Shown here piece after piece: positions 43,988 through 52,797 of a stretch of DNA of 55,360 nucleotides (within the stretch, counting starts at the first letter, position 1; each line of letters starts with the position of its first letter). The stretch spans positions 1 through 55,360 of the forward strand of contig CASBQF010000137.1 of the NCBI GenBank assembly GCA_949127775.1. The letters are read 5' to 3'. Both the position numbers and the translations under genes were made by a program. The notes below the pieces were generated by a model. That model made no database searches. It was not told where the DNA came from and saw only the letters and a program-made list of their open reading frames with translations. The DNA is from Oscillatoriales cyanobacterium PMM_0080. GTDB taxonomy: Bacteria > Cyanobacteriota > Cyanobacteriia > Cyanobacteriales > Microcoleaceae.

Positions 43988-45649
43988 TTATTTTCGTGTT
44001 ACCAAAACCCAATCATCAGCAGTTTTCACAACCTCGGCATTTGGTAATTTTAGATGTTTTAGTACGGGTTTTTCTAGCAGAAAATAAGGCTGGCTAAGAG
44101 TTTGCCATTTCTGTTGGAGAGTCGCCGAATCTGCTACGATTACTTGCCGATCGCTATAAAAATTCAGCGATGGACGTGGTAATTTATGAGATGTAAAGAC
44201 TTGCTGCCCGGCTGGGGTTCCTTGACGGACGATTTCGGCGATCGGCTTAACTGGATAATCCTCTGCCAGTTCCCAAACCCAGTTATCGGAGGCGACAAAT
44301 ACTAACAATGTGACGTAGGTTCCCCAAATTAAAACTAATAGAAATTGTCGGTCTTTTCGATGCAGCAACACAGCGGATATTGCCATTGTCAATGCTACAA
44401 ACATTAGCATTAACTGCAAATCTCGCTCGATCGGCGCAATTTGTCCCCCAGTCCATAGCACGCCGCTGAAGTAAATGCAGCCGACAATCGCAACTACAGC
44501 CAAAACTCCCAAAATGGCGGGATGAGGTAACAAGGATATAGCATCAAAATGTTCTTCTACTTGATCTTTTTCACGTTCTTCTGGCAACCACATTTGATCC
44601 CAAACTTCGGCGAGATAGCTACCAACTGCTAGGGCAAATGCTGGATAAATTGGCAAGACATACCAAGGTAGTTTGGTATTCATTACGGAAATAGCTAGGA
44701 GATATACTCCAGTCCAAACTAATACTAATTTTGGCCCGGGAAAATTGCGATTTTCCCAACTCAAATACAGCCCTTGCAGATAAAATAACTGCCACGGCCA
44801 TGCTGATTCTAAGATTTCTAAAAGATAATACCAGGGTGGGCCTTTGTGATTGCCTACTGTTTCTCCAATTCGCCGGAATGATTGGCTAACTAAGTTGATG
44901 TTGATGAATTCTTGGCCGTAGTTTACCCATTGGGCAAAATACCAAGCAGCTACGGGGAATGTTCCGATCGCCAATCCGCCCCAAAGATACCCAGAAGTCA
45001 GCAATCGCGGGGTATCCCAAACCAGGAAAATACAGCCGATCGCCCCTAGCAGCAGCCCCAACATCACGCCTTTAGTCAGGCAAATGAGTCCGAAGCCAAT
45101 CCCCGCGCCCAAAGCGTACCGCAAGTCGCGGCGCGATCGCAACAAACACCACATTGAGACGAGCAAAAAGCACAAAACAGCCCCATCCAACATCGCCAAA
45201 CGTCCATGCCGCACTACCGGAAGCAGCGTCAGATAGACGAGAGCCGAAAAAATGGCGATCGACCTTCTGGGAAACAACTCGCGCCCGATCGCGTAAAGCA
45301 TCGGTACTGAAGCGGCTGTCAACATGGCGGGTATCAACCTCGCCGTCAATTCGCTGACACCGCCGACGCTAAAACACAGCCCAATCAGCCAGTGTACCAG
45401 TGGCGGTTTGTTCAAATAAGGCACCCGGCCGATCGTCGGATACAACCAATTTAAATTACCGCGCCAAATTTCGCGACTCACCTGGGCTGCAATTCCTTCA
45501 TCCCAATCCCGCAACGCCACACCGCCCAGATTCAGTCCGAAAATTAGCACAGCAGCCAACAAAAAAGCCCACATCCACAGTTTGTCTGTAGAGTTGTCAT
45601 TGAGGCGACTTGTATATTTCCCAGTGCTCGGTGGAAAGATTTCTGACAT
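43988..45649 (-). CDS. GT39-type membrane glycosyltransferase (PMT/ArnT-like)
   Basis: 553 residues with about ten to eleven hydrophobic segments. The first periplasmic loop has GVALRDWDEGIAAQVSREIW and VPYLNKPPLVHWLIGLCF, the acidic motif and PP motif of GT39 enzymes that use polyprenyl-phosphate sugars. A second motif is AWPWQLFYLQG and TKLPWYVLPIYPA. The C-terminal ~90 residues (FTSHKLPRPSLNFYSDRQVIVAD region) form a soluble domain. The substrate (protein, lipid or glycan) is unknown. Transcribed alone, convergent with the CRISPR locus. Confidence 0.93.
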   Translation of the reverse strand: MSEIFPPSTGKYTSRLNDNSTDKLWMWAFLLAAVLIFGLNLGGVALRDWDEGIAAQVSREIWRGNLNWLYPTIGRVPYLNKPPLVHWLIGLCFSVGGVSELTARLIPAMLTAASVPMLYAIGRELFPRRSIAIFSALVYLTLLPVVRHGRLAMLDGAVLCFLLVSMWCLLRSRRDLRYALGAGIGFGLICLTKGVMLGLLLGAIGCIFLVWDTPRLLTSGYLWGGLAIGTFPVAAWYFAQWVNYGQEFININLVSQSFRRIGETVGNHKGPPWYYLLEILESAWPWQLFYLQGLYLSWENRNFPGPKLVLVWTGVYLLAISVMNTKLPWYVLPIYPAFALAVGSYLAEVWDQMWLPEEREKDQVEEHFDAISLLPHPAILGVLAVVAIVGCIYFSGVLWTGGQIAPIERDLQLMLMFVALTMAISAVLLHRKDRQFLLVLIWGTYVTLLVFVASDNWVWELAEDYPVKPIAEIVRQGTPAGQQVFTSHKLPRPSLNFYSDRQVIVADSATLQQKWQTLSQPYFLLEKPVLKHLKLPNAEVVKTADDWVLVTRK

Positions 45650-45704
45650 AACTTATACTGTTTTAGTTGAACAATTGAAGAATTGGCAATGGCTTATTCA
45701 ATCA

Positions 45705-45828
45705 GGCTGCATCTGGGCGCAAGCAAATATATCTGTAGGGGCGAAGCATGACCGTAGTCAATATGAGATTATAACTAAATAACTTATATGCGGTCATGCT
45801 TCGCCCTCTCCAAAAACCAGATGCACCC
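45705..45828. mobile_element. MITE-like element, family 2, with 10-bp target duplication
   Basis: Ends GGCTGCATCTGG (45705-45716) and CCAGATGCACCC (45817-45828) are inverted copies with one mismatch. An inner inverted pair AGGGGCGAAGCATGACCG / CGGTCATGCTTCGCCCT strengthens the palindrome. TATTCAATCA flanks both sides (45695-45704 and 45829-45838). It occupies most of the gene-free interval 45650-45951, which otherwise contains only the two divergent upstream regions. Confidence 0.82.
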
Positions 45829-45951
45829 TATTCAATCAGGGTTTGAAGTTTGCCTACAGTTATTTTTTTTTAAACTTATATTAATCGAGTTTTGAGGATT
45901 CCAAACAGAAGGTAAACTTAGACAGCAGTTATTTGCAAACACGAAAATACC

Positions 45952-47445
45952 ATGAATTTACCCATCATTATAGATATTATCATTGGCTTGGTGTTTATCT
46001 ACCTGACTTTAAGCTTGCTAGCTTCCGAAATTCAGGAATTGATTGCTACTGTTTTGCAGTGGCGGGCAGAACATTTAAGAAAGTCGATCGAAGTTCTGAT
46101 TTCTGGCGGTAATGAAGGCGCGAAAGATCCGGTGCAATTTCAGCGAGTCGGATTGTTGGCTAATGCGATTTATGCTAATCCAATTATCAAGGATTTGAAT
46201 CAGGGGGCCAAAGGGATGTTACCAGAGGGGTTCCGCTCTATTACGCACCGATTGGGACATTTTTTTCTGCTAATTACTGGAACTAAGAATGTTTTCGGCA
46301 CTAAATTAAGTGGGCCTTCTTATATTTCCGCCGAGAGTTTTTCTACTAGCCTTTTGGATACTTTAAAGATTTCTAGTTTAGTGCGATCGATCTCTAAAGC
46401 CCGATTGGAAAGATTTAAAGATTTACAGTTAGCACAAATTCAGGTGATTGGAGAGGGTTTAAATCTGCCGGAGTCTACTAAACCGATTATTGAGCAAGAG
46501 TTTGGCTGGTTGACTGCGGAGTTTAATCGAGTTGTCGAAGATTATAAAAATGATTTGGGGAGTTTGAACAATAGCTTGGATCGGATGTCGGAAAAACTAG
46601 GATTTTATATTAATGATTCTCAGGTTTACTTGCCAGAAACTGAGCTGGCGGGAAGAGAGTTTCAGAGGAAGATGGCATTTGTCAAGGCTAGTTTTGATAG
46701 CGAATTTGAGCGGGCGGCGCTCAGGGCGCAACTGCAACCGAGTTTGAGTAATCTGTTAAATACTGTTAGGAAAATTAGAAAAACTCAGGATACGGTAGCA
46801 GAAATTATGGAGGAGAAAGAGGACAGTCCGATTTACAAACAAATTCAAGAAACTTTGGATAGTATGCCAGAATCTTTGAAACGTAGTCTTTATATTTTAG
46901 CTCAACGTGTTGAAGATGAAGGAGATACTCAAGAGCAATTGCAACGATTTCAGAAAGAAATTGAAGTTTGGTTTGATCAATCAATGGAGCGGGCTTCGGG
47001 TGTTTACAAGCGGAATGCTAGAGGGGTGGCGATTTTGCTCGGAACTACGATCGCCCTTGCCGCTAATGCTGATAGCATTAATATTGTCAATCGGTTGTCG
47101 AAGGATTCGACGCTGCGATCGACTGTTAATTTGTACGCTAAGCAGTTGGTGGAAAAAAATGCTAACACGAAATTGGATAATTTAACAAATCTGACGAAAG
47201 TTAAAAATGAGGTCGATCGAGCTTTGGATAATGTAGCTCTACCTTTTGGCTGGAACGAACCCAACAGGATAGAAATAGACGCGAAGGGGAATGTATTGTT
47301 GCCGGCTTTGATGACAAAATTGTTGGGTTGGATGTTGAGCGGCGTAGCTATTTCAATGGGAGCTACTTTTTGGTTTGAGGCGCTCAACAAGATTATTAAT
47401 ATCCGCAATGCAGGGAAAAAGCCGCCATCTTCTACCGAATCTTGA
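45952..47445 (+). CDS. Conserved membrane protein of unknown function
   Basis: 497 residues. An N-terminal membrane helix (~4-28, PIIIDIIIGLVFIYLTLSLLA) is followed by ~400 soluble, helix-rich residues (SEIQELIATVLQWRAEHLRKSIEVLISGG..., later LDRMSEKLGFYIND, and VWFDQSMERASGVYKRNARG). A C-terminal membrane helix is formed around LLGWMLSGVAISMGATFWF (~458-480). I recognise the pattern as a conserved bacterial membrane protein but cannot assign a role. Monocistronic. The only odd feature is its position between a MITE and a family of giant secreted proteins. Confidence 0.85.
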   Translation: MNLPIIIDIIIGLVFIYLTLSLLASEIQELIATVLQWRAEHLRKSIEVLISGGNEGAKDPVQFQRVGLLANAIYANPIIKDLNQGAKGMLPEGFRSITHRLGHFFLLITGTKNVFGTKLSGPSYISAESFSTSLLDTLKISSLVRSISKARLERFKDLQLAQIQVIGEGLNLPESTKPIIEQEFGWLTAEFNRVVEDYKNDLGSLNNSLDRMSEKLGFYINDSQVYLPETELAGREFQRKMAFVKASFDSEFERAALRAQLQPSLSNLLNTVRKIRKTQDTVAEIMEEKEDSPIYKQIQETLDSMPESLKRSLYILAQRVEDEGDTQEQLQRFQKEIEVWFDQSMERASGVYKRNARGVAILLGTTIALAANADSINIVNRLSKDSTLRSTVNLYAKQLVEKNANTKLDNLTNLTKVKNEVDRALDNVALPFGWNEPNRIEIDAKGNVLLPALMTKLLGWMLSGVAISMGATFWFEALNKIINIRNAGKKPPSSTES

Positions 47446-47655
47446 GTGGGGCTGTGTGTCTAGCCGATCGACCAACTGTCACCTACAGGATACAGGATCT
47501 ATCGGTAATTACGGGCCTATCGGCAATTTTAGGAAACACCTAAAACATAAATTCCGTACGATCGCGGATGGCAGTACCGCAGAAATAGGCGAGACTGATA
47601 GGAGATTAAATGGAAATAAGCGCAACAAGGTCGCTGCGAGTTTCCGACGGTCTGA

Positions 47656-47701
47656 CTCCCGGGGTGTATCTACCACCTAACACCCTTTTGGAGAACGGTA
47701 T
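47656..47701 (+). promoter_or_regulatory. Conserved 5' leader shared by DUF4347 genes, copy 1
   Basis: CTCCCGGGGTGTATCTACCA...TAACACCCTTTTGGAG directly upstream of the short DUF4347 copy corresponds to CTCCCGGGCTGTATCTACCA...TAACGCCCTCAATGGAG (49166-49204) before the intact gene at 49213. ATCTACCA also precedes the gene at 52798. The conservation outside the coding region points to a shared control element in the transcript leader. Confidence 0.6.
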
Positions 47702-48139
47702 ATGTTCACTTCTTTGACGGAAACCAATCCCGCCTCGGAATACCAAAATCCCCTATCCAGAAGCTCTGTATTCAATGGCTTCAGCATCAATTACGATCGA
47801 TATGCCATCTCTAGGATTTTGGCTGGCGAAACAGCAATTTTACGGAGTTCTAAGTTGGAAGCGATCGAGCAAATTATCTCGGCACTTCAAAAATATGTCT
47901 CTATGCTTAGAGAGATCGATCGAGTTTGCATAATGTCTAGTGCAGCTTCAGATACTAAAAAAAGCGGACTGGATTCGTGTTATGCCGATCGAGATATCGA
48001 CACACTCAGCAACGGCGGCAAGTGCGATCGCAGGTTTGCTAATAAAGGGAGTGATGCGAAAGCAAATATAAATCTCCCAGAATTCTTGTGGAATAGGCCC
48101 GAAAGCCTTTTCAAACCGTGCTTTTTAGGAGATGTCTAA
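47702..48139 (+). pseudogene. Truncated, decayed DUF4347-domain paralogue
   Basis: 145 residues. Residues ~31-80 align by eye with the start of the DUF4347 domain of the genes at 49213 and 52798: YAISRILAGETAILRSSKLE, then IEQIISALQKYV, IDRVCIMSSAAS. The aligned intact segments are [21 protein letters not shown], split at its centre, then [12 protein letters not shown] and [12 protein letters not shown]. The conserved His-Gly becomes Ala-Ala and the later Cys motif is missing. The frame stays open to a stop at 48139 with unrelated sequence. It keeps the same transcript leader. It could be a decayed gene or a short product with a new role. Confidence 0.6.
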
Positions 48140-48430
48140 TCATATCGTTAATCATATAGTCGCGATCGCATTTGCGACTCATCGAAACCTAGTTTTTGTT
48201 TATCGTTTCAGCGGGCTAAGCTTTTGTGCATTTAAAACGACCCAATTCCTGAAAGTGCGCCAGCGCGCAAACAACTTAATTGCGATCGATTAACCGACAT
48301 TTAATGTCAAACAGTTTTGATAGTTAGTAAATACCACAAAACCAAATTGATATCAGTATTTTGGTATCTCAAAAATCCATAGAATAGCTTCAAAGCATAT
48401 CTGTAAGACTTACGCACCGATTCTAATTGT

Positions 48431-48579
48431 CAGGGCTATTTCATTCTCTTGTAGGGGCGGTGCCCCCGTGCCCGCCCGAGCCTCAAACACCTGCAAAATC
48501 GTCGATCAAGAGGGTCGGCACGCACCATCCACGACCCCTACTACAAAATTATCGTTTTCTTGAGAATGAAACAGCCCTG
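48431..48579. mobile_element. MITE-like element, family 1, copy 2, with 10-bp target duplication
   Basis: Begins CAGGGCTATTTCATTCTC and ends GAGAATGAAACAGCCCTG (one mismatch as inverted repeat). TTCTAATTGT flanks it exactly on both sides (48421-48430, 48580-48589). The inside carries GTAGGGGCGGTGCCCCCGTG and a matching GTAGTAGGGGTCGTGG on the other strand, as in copy 1. No coding capacity. Confidence 0.9.
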
Positions 48580-48597
48580 TTCTAATTGTAGGATGTG

Positions 48598-48732
48598 CAG
48601 TAATTTGTAGGTGTGCACTGCGCACCAGTTGACTTTGACACCTATCGAAATACGTACTGGTTCACTTTTTCGGTGAACATTGCGCAGGTTACAAGATCAG
48701 CCGGTGCGCAATGCACACCTTACAAACTACTG
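48598..48732. repeat. Palindromic element with GTGTGCA..GCGCACC arms
   Basis: CAGTAATTTGTAGGTGTGCA...GCGCACC (48598-48626) is inverted at 48703-48732 (GGTGCGCAATGCACACC...ACTACTG) with a few mismatches and an inserted base. It begins ~9 bp after the target duplication of the preceding MITE. No flanking duplication recognised. Confidence 0.75.
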
Positions 48733-48773
48733 GATCAGGCCATGTACATATAATTAAGAAATAAAAATTTAAC

Positions 48774-48856
48774 AACTTACAATTTCTATGATTCTTGTGG
48801 GATGTCCCGCCTGTCCAGAAAGAGCGGGCGGGACATCCCACAAACTTGTGTAAGTT
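48774..48856. repeat. Nested hairpin element, 17-bp perfect stem
   Basis: TTGTGGGATGTCCCGCC (48795-48811) pairs perfectly with 48827-48843 around a 15-nt loop; AACTTAC/GTAAGTT (48774-48780, 48850-48856) form an outer pair. It may be a transposed palindrome or a strong terminator. Confidence 0.8.
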
Positions 48857-49212
48857 ATTTAATTCGCGATCTTAAGAAGGGGTATTCAGGTAGAGATTAC
48901 CGCCATGAACATTTTTTGATGCCTGAAGTAATGGCTACAATCAACCACATAATACTCAAAAAGTCCGGCTAGGAGAAGCTGGATTTTTTTTTCAATATTT
49001 AGATAAATTTTATTATTTATTTCTTATTGGTTGCATTAAAAAATCAATTTGCTACAAGAATTAAAATGTAAATCCGGATAAAAATAAATAGAAAAAAAGA
49101 TTTTTAATCTTGCCAATTATTCATTCTTAGTGTTAAGATGTAGTGAAATAAGACTGATTAGATTACTCCCGGGCTGTATCTACCAAATAACGCCCTCAAT
49201 GGAGTATCAAAA
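48857..49212 (+). other. Upstream region of the DUF4347/RTX gene
   Basis: AT-rich, no gene. A terminator-like hairpin TCCGGCT/AGCTGGA (48964-48983, one G-T pair) followed by eight T's lies at its centre. The conserved leader CTCCCGGGCTGTATCTACCA starts at 49166, and TGGAG (49199-49203) gives the ribosome site of the next gene. Confidence 0.55.
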
Positions 49213-52200
49213 ATGAGTTCTACATTCGCTCAAACCAGTTCAAAATCCACTCTCGAAAAACTACCACTGCGTTCATTAGTATTCATAGATTCTGGCGTAG
49301 AAGATTATAAGTCAATTGCAGCGGGAGTGCTGCCAGGACAACAGGTAGTCATACTCGATCGCAGCAAAAATGGTATCGAACAAATTACCTCGGAAATTGA
49401 CAAATACGCCTCTACCAACGGGGCGATCGACTCTGTTCACATTATTTCTCACGGCAGTTCTGGCAACCTGCAACTAGGCAATACCGCTGTGGGTTCAGAC
49501 AACATCGATCAATACAAAAGCCAGTTGGAAAAGTGGCAAACTTCACTGTCCCCAGACGCCGATATTATGCTGTACGGCTGCGATGTAGCAGCAGGTACAG
49601 GCGCTAATTTCGTTGATAAATTCAGCCAACTAACCGGAGCTGATGTTGCCGCATCCACCAATATTACCGGCAGAGACGGTGACTGGAATTTAGAATTTGC
49701 TAAGGGTCAAATTGAATCGGACTTAGCCTTAAGCCCGGAGACGATGGCAAATTACCAAGGTGATTTAGCTACTATCGTGGTTGCCAATAATAGCGATAGT
49801 GGGGTCGGTTCTTTGAGAGCGGCGATCGCCTCGGCTGTTGCTGGGGATATAATTACCTTCGCTCCCGGTTTGGCGGGTCAAACCATCACCCTCACCAGCG
49901 GTCAACTCGATATTCCCGTTGGCAAAAACATCACGATTGATGGCGCTGCCGCCGCAGGTTTAACCATCAGTGGTAACAACGCATCCCGTGCCTTTTTTGT
50001 CAATGCAAACGTGGTGACTGCGACGAATTTTGCAGTCAAAAACCTGATCGTTAATAACGGTAAGACTACGGATCGAGGTGGTGCGATCGGCACAACCGAC
50101 GAAGTAAGCCTCACAGTAGACAATGTTCAGTTCAACAACAACGTTGCCGATAAAGGCGGTGGCGCAATTTTCGGTAATTTCAACAATACTCTGACAGTAA
50201 ACAACAGTAAATTCACCGGTAACATCGCTACGGCGGGTAATGATGAACGGGGCGCTGGTGCGATCGGCTTTTTGAGCTCCAAAGCTATTACAGTCACCAA
50301 CAGCGACTTCACCAACAACAAGGGAATTAACGGTGGGGCAATTAACAGCCTTCAAGGTAAGCTGACAATTGAAAACTCCCGATTCATCGGCAACGACACC
50401 ACCGGAGCCACTTTCGCTACAGGCCAGCCCAATGACTTCTTAAGAGGTTTCGGTGGCGCAGTTTACACAGACAGAGCTAGTTCTACAACTGAAGCTTCCG
50501 GCACAATTCGGATTAGTGGCAGCGTATTTCAAGACAATAAAGGTCGAGGTGAAGGAGGCGCAGCTTATCTGTTCACCGGCAACCAAGACAAGGTAATTTT
50601 GGAAAACAGCACCTTCCAAAATAACGAAATTCTGGCGCTACCCAACGGTGGAGGGCCTGGAAACGGTGGTGGTGTAACGAATTTGAGCGACAGCACCAAC
50701 CAGGGATTGACGATTACCAACACCACCTTCGCTGGCAACAAAGCCGCCAATCAAGGTGGCGGCTTGTGGACACGCAATGCCCCTGGTACGATTACTAACA
50801 GTACCTTTTCTGGCAACTCCACCGCGTTTGCTGCTGGTGATTTCAACAAACTCGGCGGTGGCATGACTCTTGGTGCGCCCACAACTATTGTCAACACGAC
50901 GATCGCCGATAATAGCGCCGGCTGGGTTGGTGGAGGTATCTTCGCCAGTGCCGCTAATGTCAGCCTCAAAAACACGATTCTTTCCAACAACACAGCGGCT
51001 AACGGAGGAAACCCTTGGGGAATTCAGCAACACGTCACCGCCCAATACGCCGATCAAGGAGGGAATTTTCAGTGGCCACCCAAAAACCCTAATGACGGCA
51101 GTGATGTCAATGCTACGGCAAGTGTGACGCTTGCAGATCCCAAACTCGGCCCCCTGCAAAACATCAACGGCGCTTTCGTAAGGCCTCTGCTAGTAGGAAG
51201 TCCGGCAATTGACAAAGGAGTACCAAGCGGCGCACCAGCTACGGATCAGCGCGGCGTGACTCGTCCTCAAGATGGTGATACAATTCCAGGGGCGATCGTT
51301 GACAGTGGCTCTTATGAATTTGGAGGTACAGTCGCGCCGACTCCGACTCCCACACCGACTCCAGCGCCCACACCAACACCCGCGCCGACTCCGACTCCCA
51401 CACCGACTCCAGCGCCAACTCCCACACCCGCGCCAACTCCGACTCCGACTCCGACTCCAGCGCCCACACCCACACCCGCGCCGGGCACAGATGACAGCAT
51501 CATCGAACCCCTAGGTGCTCCAGAGCTCAACCTTTCTAGCATTACCCCCAATGCCACCCAACAAACTCTCAACGGCGGTGAAGGCCCCGATTTCATCAGC
51601 GGTGGCGGCATCAACGAGTCAATTAACGGACTCGGTGGCAACGACACCCTCTACGGGATGGCAGGCAATGACAACATCGACGGCGGTGCGGATAACGACT
51701 TGCTCTTTGGCAATGAAGGTGCCGATTTTATCCTAGGTGGAAGTGGTAGCGATACCATCTACGGCGGTAAAGATAACGACACCGTTGTTGGCGGAGATGG
51801 CAATGATTTTCTGCGAGGAGATTTTGGCAAGGATACTGTTGCTGGCGGTATTGGTAACGATACGATTTTCGGCGGCAAAGATGACGATATCTTGCTCGGA
51901 GAAGACGGCGACGACTACATTTTAGGCAACTTAGGAAAAGACACGATTAATGCTGGCAACGGCAACGATATTGTGTTTGGAAATGAGGAGGCCGACTTGC
52001 TTTTTGGTAAAGCTGGAAATGACACGCTTTACGGTGGCAAAGACAATGATAGTCTCGGCGGTGGCGACGGCAACGATTTGTTGTTCGGCGGCAATGAAAA
52101 CGATCTACTTGAGGGTTTCACGGGCAACGATACGCTTTACGGCGGTAAAGGTAACGATAGCTTGTTTGGCAATGCTGGTTCCGATTTCCTTGCCGGCGAT

Positions 52201-52464
52201 GTTGGGGATGACACTTTAACTGGTGGTTCGGGAAGTGATGTATTTTTCCTAACTCAAAGTGTCGGTAGCGACATCATTACTGATTTCCGCAAAGGCGAGG
52301 ATTTAATTGGGTTGGCTCCTGGTTTGAGTTTCAATCAACTCAGCATTACGTCGAGCAACAATCAAACTTTGATTAGCGTGACTGGTACCAATCAATTGTT
52401 AGCGAAATTGAACGGTACGCCCGGTACTCTGGGCGCTGGCGATTTCACTCAAGTGACAATTTAA
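49213..52464 (+). CDS. DUF4347 - beta-helix - RTX secreted protein
   Basis: 1083 residues. DUF4347 domain (~20-185) has H80 in IISHGSSG and C123 in [12 protein letters not shown], reminiscent of the His/Cys pair of caspase-like peptidases; activity is an inference. Then comes a right-handed beta-helix region (~190-690) starting with [20 protein letters not shown] and rich in GGGA/NNxA repeats as in polymorphic outer-membrane proteins. A Pro-Thr-Ala linker (~707-757) is followed by RTX nonapeptides (~780-1005, [17 protein letters not shown] type) and the C-terminal cap. Likely exported by type I secretion through the C-terminus; there is no classical signal peptide. It is a tandem paralogue of the gene at 52798, and its RTX part resembles the gene at the window start. 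Confidence 0.93.
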   Translation: MSSTFAQTSSKSTLEKLPLRSLVFIDSGVEDYKSIAAGVLPGQQVVILDRSKNGIEQITSEIDKYASTNGAIDSVHIISHGSSGNLQLGNTAVGSDNIDQYKSQLEKWQTSLSPDADIMLYGCDVAAGTGANFVDKFSQLTGADVAASTNITGRDGDWNLEFAKGQIESDLALSPETMANYQGDLATIVVANNSDSGVGSLRAAIASAVAGDIITFAPGLAGQTITLTSGQLDIPVGKNITIDGAAAAGLTISGNNASRAFFVNANVVTATNFAVKNLIVNNGKTTDRGGAIGTTDEVSLTVDNVQFNNNVADKGGGAIFGNFNNTLTVNNSKFTGNIATAGNDERGAGAIGFLSSKAITVTNSDFTNNKGINGGAINSLQGKLTIENSRFIGNDTTGATFATGQPNDFLRGFGGAVYTDRASSTTEASGTIRISGSVFQDNKGRGEGGAAYLFTGNQDKVILENSTFQNNEILALPNGGGPGNGGGVTNLSDSTNQGLTITNTTFAGNKAANQGGGLWTRNAPGTITNSTFSGNSTAFAAGDFNKLGGGMTLGAPTTIVNTTIADNSAGWVGGGIFASAANVSLKNTILSNNTAANGGNPWGIQQHVTAQYADQGGNFQWPPKNPNDGSDVNATASVTLADPKLGPLQNINGAFVRPLLVGSPAIDKGVPSGAPATDQRGVTRPQDGDTIPGAIVDSGSYEFGGTVAPTPTPTPTPAPTPTPAPTPTPTPTPAPTPTPAPTPTPTPTPAPTPTPAPGTDDSIIEPLGAPELNLSSITPNATQQTLNGGEGPDFISGGGINESINGLGGNDTLYGMAGNDNIDGGADNDLLFGNEGADFILGGSGSDTIYGGKDNDTVVGGDGNDFLRGDFGKDTVAGGIGNDTIFGGKDDDILLGEDGDDYILGNLGKDTINAGNGNDIVFGNEEADLLFGKAGNDTLYGGKDNDSLGGGDGNDLLFGGNENDLLEGFTGNDTLYGGKGNDSLFGNAGSDFLAGDVGDDTLTGGSGSDVFFLTQSVGSDIITDFRKGEDLIGLAPGLSFNQLSITSSNNQTLISVTGTNQLLAKLNGTPGTLGAGDFTQVTI

Positions 52465-52503
52465 CTGCTGATTTGGGATTTGGGATTTGGGATTAAAAAC
52501 AAA

Positions 52504-52630
52504 TATAGCAATCCTAAATCATTACCTACACCGCAAACATAAATGTGATTTCTGCAAAATCCATCAGTAAGGACACGGCAGTGCCGTGTCCCTACTGGTA
52601 CTACATAGAGAATCATTTAGGATTGCTATA
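52504..52630. mobile_element. MITE-like element, family 3, with TA ends
   Basis: TATAGCAATCCTAAATCATT (52504-52523) and AATCATTTAGGATTGCTATA (52611-52630) are inverted copies with one mismatch, bounded by TA as expected for IS630/Tc1-type insertion. Inside is a perfect palindrome GGACACGGCA-G-TGCCGTGTCC (52571-52591). Confidence 0.7.
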
Positions 52631-52654
52631 ATCTCAAATCTTAAGGAATGATAG

Positions 52655-52717
52655 AGGAGACGGCAATGCCGTTTCCCTACCCCAATTAATTGTAGGGAAA
52701 CGGCATTGCCGTTTCCT
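52655..52717. repeat. 26-bp inverted repeat with nested palindromes
   Basis: Arms 52655-52680 and 52692-52717 match in inverse orientation with one mismatch around an 11-nt loop. Each arm contains the small palindrome ACGGCAATGCCGT. Member of the repeat family seen at 2077-2345. With the preceding element it fills the gene-free interval 52465-52797. Confidence 0.85.
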
Positions 52718-52797
52718 GAACAAAGGCGACTACGAGCGCAAAACATTTCATTGTTGCATCTACCAGCTATAAGCAAACATTCTCAGAGGTATGCAAA

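Noticed and set aside
51312-51647. Gly-Val-rich minus-strand frames (also 54795-55355)
   Set aside because: They are the complement of the Pro-Thr-Ala linker coding repeats on the + strand.
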